Below are positions 61,574 to 64,000 of a DNA stretch of 64,000 bases, one piece after another. Position numbers and translations under genes: made by a program. The stretch's first letter is position 1; each line of letters begins with the position of its first letter. The stretch is taken from assembly GCA_017255395.1 (NCBI GenBank), contig JAFKDC010000005.1, positions 1-64,000 of the forward strand, given 5' to 3'. This stretch comes from Enemella evansiae (lineage in GTDB: Bacteria; Pseudomonadota; Alphaproteobacteria; Rhodobacterales; Rhodobacteraceae). The notes under the pieces were generated by a model. The model saw only the letters and a list, made by a program, of their open reading frames with translations. It was not told where the DNA came from and ran no database searches.

Positions 61574-61828
61574 GCCTGTCTGACCGCCGCCGCCCTGCGG
61601 CACCGGACCGATACCCGGTGCCGCAGCGCGACAACCTCGATTCCATCGCCGGGACGCTCTGCGACGAGGCCAATATGCCCGGCCCGCCTGTGACGCGAAC
61701 GGCGCCACGCTGGTCCGGTCCGACTGTCTTGCGACCCGGGAAATGGCGGACTCTGCCGAAAAAATGACTCTCTATCCGTAGGTTAGCCGAAAAATCGCGC
61801 CACCATACCTTGACAACCGCTCAAGATG
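61574..61828. other. gene-free stretch after folC
   Basis: I see no coding region, RNA gene or clear terminator here. It separates folC from a promoter at 61829 for the next small gene. Confidence 0.5.
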
Positions 61829-61858
61829 TTGACGCGGGCAACCGGAGTCACCTATAAG
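61829..61858 (+). promoter_or_regulatory. consensus-like promoter of the 72-residue gene
   Basis: TTGACG (61829-61834), an 18-nt spacer and TATAAG (61853-61858) closely match a vegetative promoter, the best in the window. A second TTGACA stands at 61810. The predicted leader before the small gene is about 115 bases. Confidence 0.55.
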
Positions 61859-61979
61859 TGATGCAGCTGGCGGCGGACTGCCAATCATCAGCCGCGGCGA
61901 CTGGGGGACTGTCAATGAATGCGCGTGATGGGGCGTGGGTGAAAGCCTGCGTGCCGGTGAAAGAGTCTCGGGGTCTGAC

Positions 61980-62198
61980 ATGATCCGCATGGTTGCTCTT
62001 GGCATCGGTTTCCTCAGCGTGACCTACGTACTTCTCTGGACCGTGGGCGAGGCCTCGGAACAGACGCCGCAAGAGGCGGTCAGCCGGGCTGCGGCCCTGC
62101 CGCCTGGGCTTGCCCCCGCTCTGACGACCGCCGCGCCGATGGCCCTTACCGACCCCTCGCAAAGGCAGGCCGATATGGCCCTGCCCACACCGGATTGA
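61980..62198 (+). CDS. small hypothetical membrane-anchored protein
   Basis: The 72-residue protein begins MIRMVALGIGFLSVTYVLLWT, one N-terminal helix that acts as anchor or signal. The remaining 50 residues are rich in alanine, proline and threonine with no cysteine. I do not recognise the family. The ribosome-binding site (GGGG) is weak. The strong promoter and the seven-T terminator around it suggest a single, well-expressed gene. It could be a small envelope protein. Confidence 0.6.
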   Translation: MIRMVALGIGFLSVTYVLLWTVGEASEQTPQEAVSRAAALPPGLAPALTTAAPMALTDPSQRQADMALPTPD

Positions 62199-62244
62199 CC
62201 CGAATTTTCAAGCAGGCAGAAGACGACCATAACAGAGCAGACCT

Positions 62245-62271
62245 GAGGGCCCTTCGTGGCCCTCTTTTTTT
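62245..62271 (+). terminator. strong terminator after the 72-residue gene
   Basis: GAGGGCC (62245-62251) pairs perfectly with GGCCCTC (62258-62264), followed by seven T residues. This is a textbook Rho-independent terminator. Confidence 0.92.
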
Positions 62272-62280
62272 GCCCGGTTC

Positions 62281-63336
62281 TCAGGTGCCCCAGTCGGCGG
62301 CCTGCATCTCGCGCAGGCGCGAGGCGGTGCGTTCGAACTCGAAGCTGCCCGCCCCCTCGACGTACAGGTATTCCGGTTCCGCCGCCGCCGAGGCGATCAG
62401 GCGCACGCGGGCCTCATAAAGGGCGTCGATCAGCGTCACGAAGCGCCGCGCCTCGTTGAAATTCTGCCGCGACAGGCGGGGGATGTCCTCAAGGATCAGG
62501 ACGCGCACGCTCTCGGCCAGCTTCAGGTAATCCGCAGGCCCCAGCGCCTTGCCGCAAAGCGTGAAGAAGCTCGCCCGCGCGACGCCGTTGTAATAGCGCG
62601 GCAATTCGATCTCGCGGCCCTTGACGTGCAGCGTCAGGGTCTCTTCCTGCCCTTGGGTCAGCTCCGCCCAAAGCGCGTCGATCTTCGCCCGCGCGGCGCT
62701 GTCGGCGGGGGCAAAATAGACCTGCGCACCGGACAGGCGATCCTGCCTGTGATCCTTGTCAGAGGCCAGTTCCCGCACCTCCATCCGCTCTTTCAGGAGG
62801 GCGATGAAAGGCAGGAAGAGCTGGCGGTTCAGCCCGTCCTTGTACAGATCGTCCGGCACCCGGTTCGAGGTCGTGACCACCACCACCCCGGCGTCGAAGA
62901 GCCGCTCGAACAGGCGCCCCACGATCATCGCGTCGGTGATGTCGGTGATCTGCATCTCGTCGTAGGCCAGCAGGCGGACAGAGTCGCTGATCTCTTTCGC
63001 CACCGGCTTGATCGGGTCCTCGACGCCCTCTTTGCGCAACTCGTGAATGCGCGTCTGCACCTCTTGCATGAAGGCGTGAAAGTGGACCCGGCGGGCGGGC
63101 ACCGTCAGGCTTTCGACGAAAAGATCCATCAGCATCGACTTGCCGCGCCCGACGCCGCCCCAAAGGTACAGCCCCTTCGGCGGTTCGGGCGCGCGGCGGA
63201 AGAAGCCGCGCTTGACCGGCTCTGCCAGCGCGGCGCGGATGCGTTCGAGCGCGGGCAGGACGGCGCGCTGCGCCTCGTCGGGTTTCAGGCGGCCCTCGGC
63301 GACGCGGGCCTCGTAAAGCTCTGTCAGCGTTGTCAT
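62281..63336 (-). CDS. zapE: ZapE, cell-division ATPase (AFG1 family)
   Basis: The 351-residue ATPase has Walker A WGGVGRGKSML (residues 59-69), Walker B LLAYDEMQITD, and PDDLYKDGLNRQLFLPFI, typical of AFG1/ZapE. ZapE acts at the constriction site in late division and affects FtsZ polymers under stress. No mitochondrial-type targeting applies. The start at 63336 fits the family length. It is convergent with the small membrane gene and divergent from the MFS gene. Confidence 0.94.
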   Translation of the reverse strand: MTTLTELYEARVAEGRLKPDEAQRAVLPALERIRAALAEPVKRGFFRRAPEPPKGLYLWGGVGRGKSMLMDLFVESLTVPARRVHFHAFMQEVQTRIHELRKEGVEDPIKPVAKEISDSVRLLAYDEMQITDITDAMIVGRLFERLFDAGVVVVTTSNRVPDDLYKDGLNRQLFLPFIALLKERMEVRELASDKDHRQDRLSGAQVYFAPADSAARAKIDALWAELTQGQEETLTLHVKGREIELPRYYNGVARASFFTLCGKALGPADYLKLAESVRVLILEDIPRLSRQNFNEARRFVTLIDALYEARVRLIASAAAEPEYLYVEGAGSFEFERTASRLREMQAADWGT

Positions 63337-63477
63337 GATGCGGCTTTAGCGCGGGCGGGGCCGCTTGTGTAGAGGGGCCGGTCATCAGGGCCGGTGAACG
63401 CCCGCATCATGCTTTCGCATTTGACGTCCGGGCGAAACAGGTAAAAGGTCAGGGATGCAGACCTGAAAGGCCCCGCC

Positions 63478-64000
63478 ATGGATCGCCAAGCGCCCCTTCT
63501 CACGCCCGTCCTTCTGGTCGGGTGCTTTATCATCCTCGTGTCCTTCGCGGTGCGGGCCAGCTTTGGCGTCTTCCAGATCCCGATCGCCGAGGAATTCGGC
63601 TGGGCGCGGGCCGAGTTCAGCCTTGCCATCGCGATCCAGAACCTGGCCTGGGGCATCGGGCAGCCGCTGTTCGGCGCGGTGGCCGAGAAGGTCGGCGACC
63701 GCAAGGCCATCGTGCTGGGCGCCGCCTTCTACGTGGCGGGCTTGCTGCTGTCAGCGATGTCCGAGACGCCCTTCGCCATGCAGGCCTGGGAGGTGTTGGT
63801 GGGCTTCGGCATCGCGGGCACCGGGTTCGGCGTGATCCTCGCGGTCGTGGGCCGCGCCTCCTCGGACGAGAACCGGTCCATGAGCCTTGCCATCGCCACC
63901 GCCGCAGGGTCGGCGGGGCAGGTCTTTGGCGCGCCGGTGGCAGAGGCGCTGCTGGGCGTCATGCCATGGCAGGGGGTCTTCGTGGTCTTCGCCGCCGCGC
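63478..64000 (+). CDS. MFS transporter, N-terminal part (cut by window end)
   Basis: An open frame of 174 codons runs off the right edge. It begins MDRQAPLLTPVLLVGCFIIL and shows the first helices of a major-facilitator transporter. The loop between helices 2 and 3 is FGAVAEKVGDRKAIVLG, matching the family's GxxxDRxGRR-like pattern. AEEFGWARAEFSLAIAIQNLAWG resembles the oxalate/formate and monocarboxylate-type branch. AAAGG lies nine bases before the ATG. The substrate is unknown. Confidence 0.85.
   Translation, partial: MDRQAPLLTPVLLVGCFIILVSFAVRASFGVFQIPIAEEFGWARAEFSLAIAIQNLAWGIGQPLFGAVAEKVGDRKAIVLGAAFYVAGLLLSAMSETPFAMQAWEVLVGFGIAGTGFGVILAVVGRASSDENRSMSLAIATAAGSAGQVFGAPVAEALLGVMPWQGVFVVFAAA

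Overview
The window looks like an ordinary stretch of chromosome from a GC-rich alphaproteobacterium of the order Rhodobacterales (Roseobacter/Rhodobacter group). The reasons are the rpoE-chrR singlet-oxygen sigma/anti-sigma pair with its divergent FAD-oxidase/DUF1365/DUF3833/SDR operon, a DinB with an N-terminal zinc ribbon, a DUF5928-type glycosyltransferase, an endonuclease-type MutL, and an aceE-aceF-lpdA operon whose Lpd carries its own lipoyl domain. I see no rRNA, tRNA, CRISPR array, insertion sequence, prophage or plasmid gene.

Layout. 1-4.6 kb: msrPQ sulfoxide repair, a membrane-anchored glutamate-synthase-like protein, DUF302 and fasciclin proteins. 4.7-9.2 kb: clpB, pyrF and two small unknown genes. 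9.2-11.3 kb: NUDIX, dinB, DUF3775. 11.3-16.3 kb: the RpoE/ChrR locus. 16.4-22.1 kb: the pyruvate dehydrogenase operon, preceded by a perfect operator-like palindrome. 22.5-25.5 kb: rmuC-mutL. 25.6-27.2 kb: a 34-codon small ORF, then persulfide dioxygenase and rhodanese. 27.3-35.4 kb: a polyamine locus (aminotransferase, GntR regulator, four-gene ABC transporter, FAD oxidase). 35.4-38.0 kb: an ECF sigma factor overlapping a membrane-anchored VWA protein. 38.1-43.7 kb: polA, trhA, a small zinc-finger protein, an orphan ABC ATPase, HIT. 43.8-46.3 kb: a divergent glycosyltransferase/sulfotransferase pair. 46.6-49.6 kb: a phytase-like secreted protein behind a Pho-box-like repeat, and DUF1285. 49.7-56.4 kb: a translationally coupled MoxR/DUF58/BatA-DUF4159/GATase-like cassette. 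56.4-64 kb: AEC transporter, PAS-like protein, CPBP protease, accD-folC, a small membrane protein, zapE, and the start of an MFS transporter cut by the window edge.

How it fits together. I found no dramatic new system. What stands out is readable regulation. Three TGATCC-type -35 elements followed by 18-nt spacers lie before rpoE, before the divergent FAD-oxidase operon and before the fasciclin gene, which suggests one local RpoE regulon. One 11-mer, TATGATCAAAT, precedes both the aminotransferase and the transporter on either side of the gntR gene. An ATTC-N8-GAAT dyad precedes the persulfide operon. An 11-nt-phased CCGTCAC/CCGTCAT/CCGTTAC triplet precedes the phytase-like gene. The least explained pieces are the ECF sigma/VWA pair, the proline-rich insertion in the transporter ATPase, the sulfotransferase/DUF5928 pair, the 34-codon ORF and several structured intergenic repeats.
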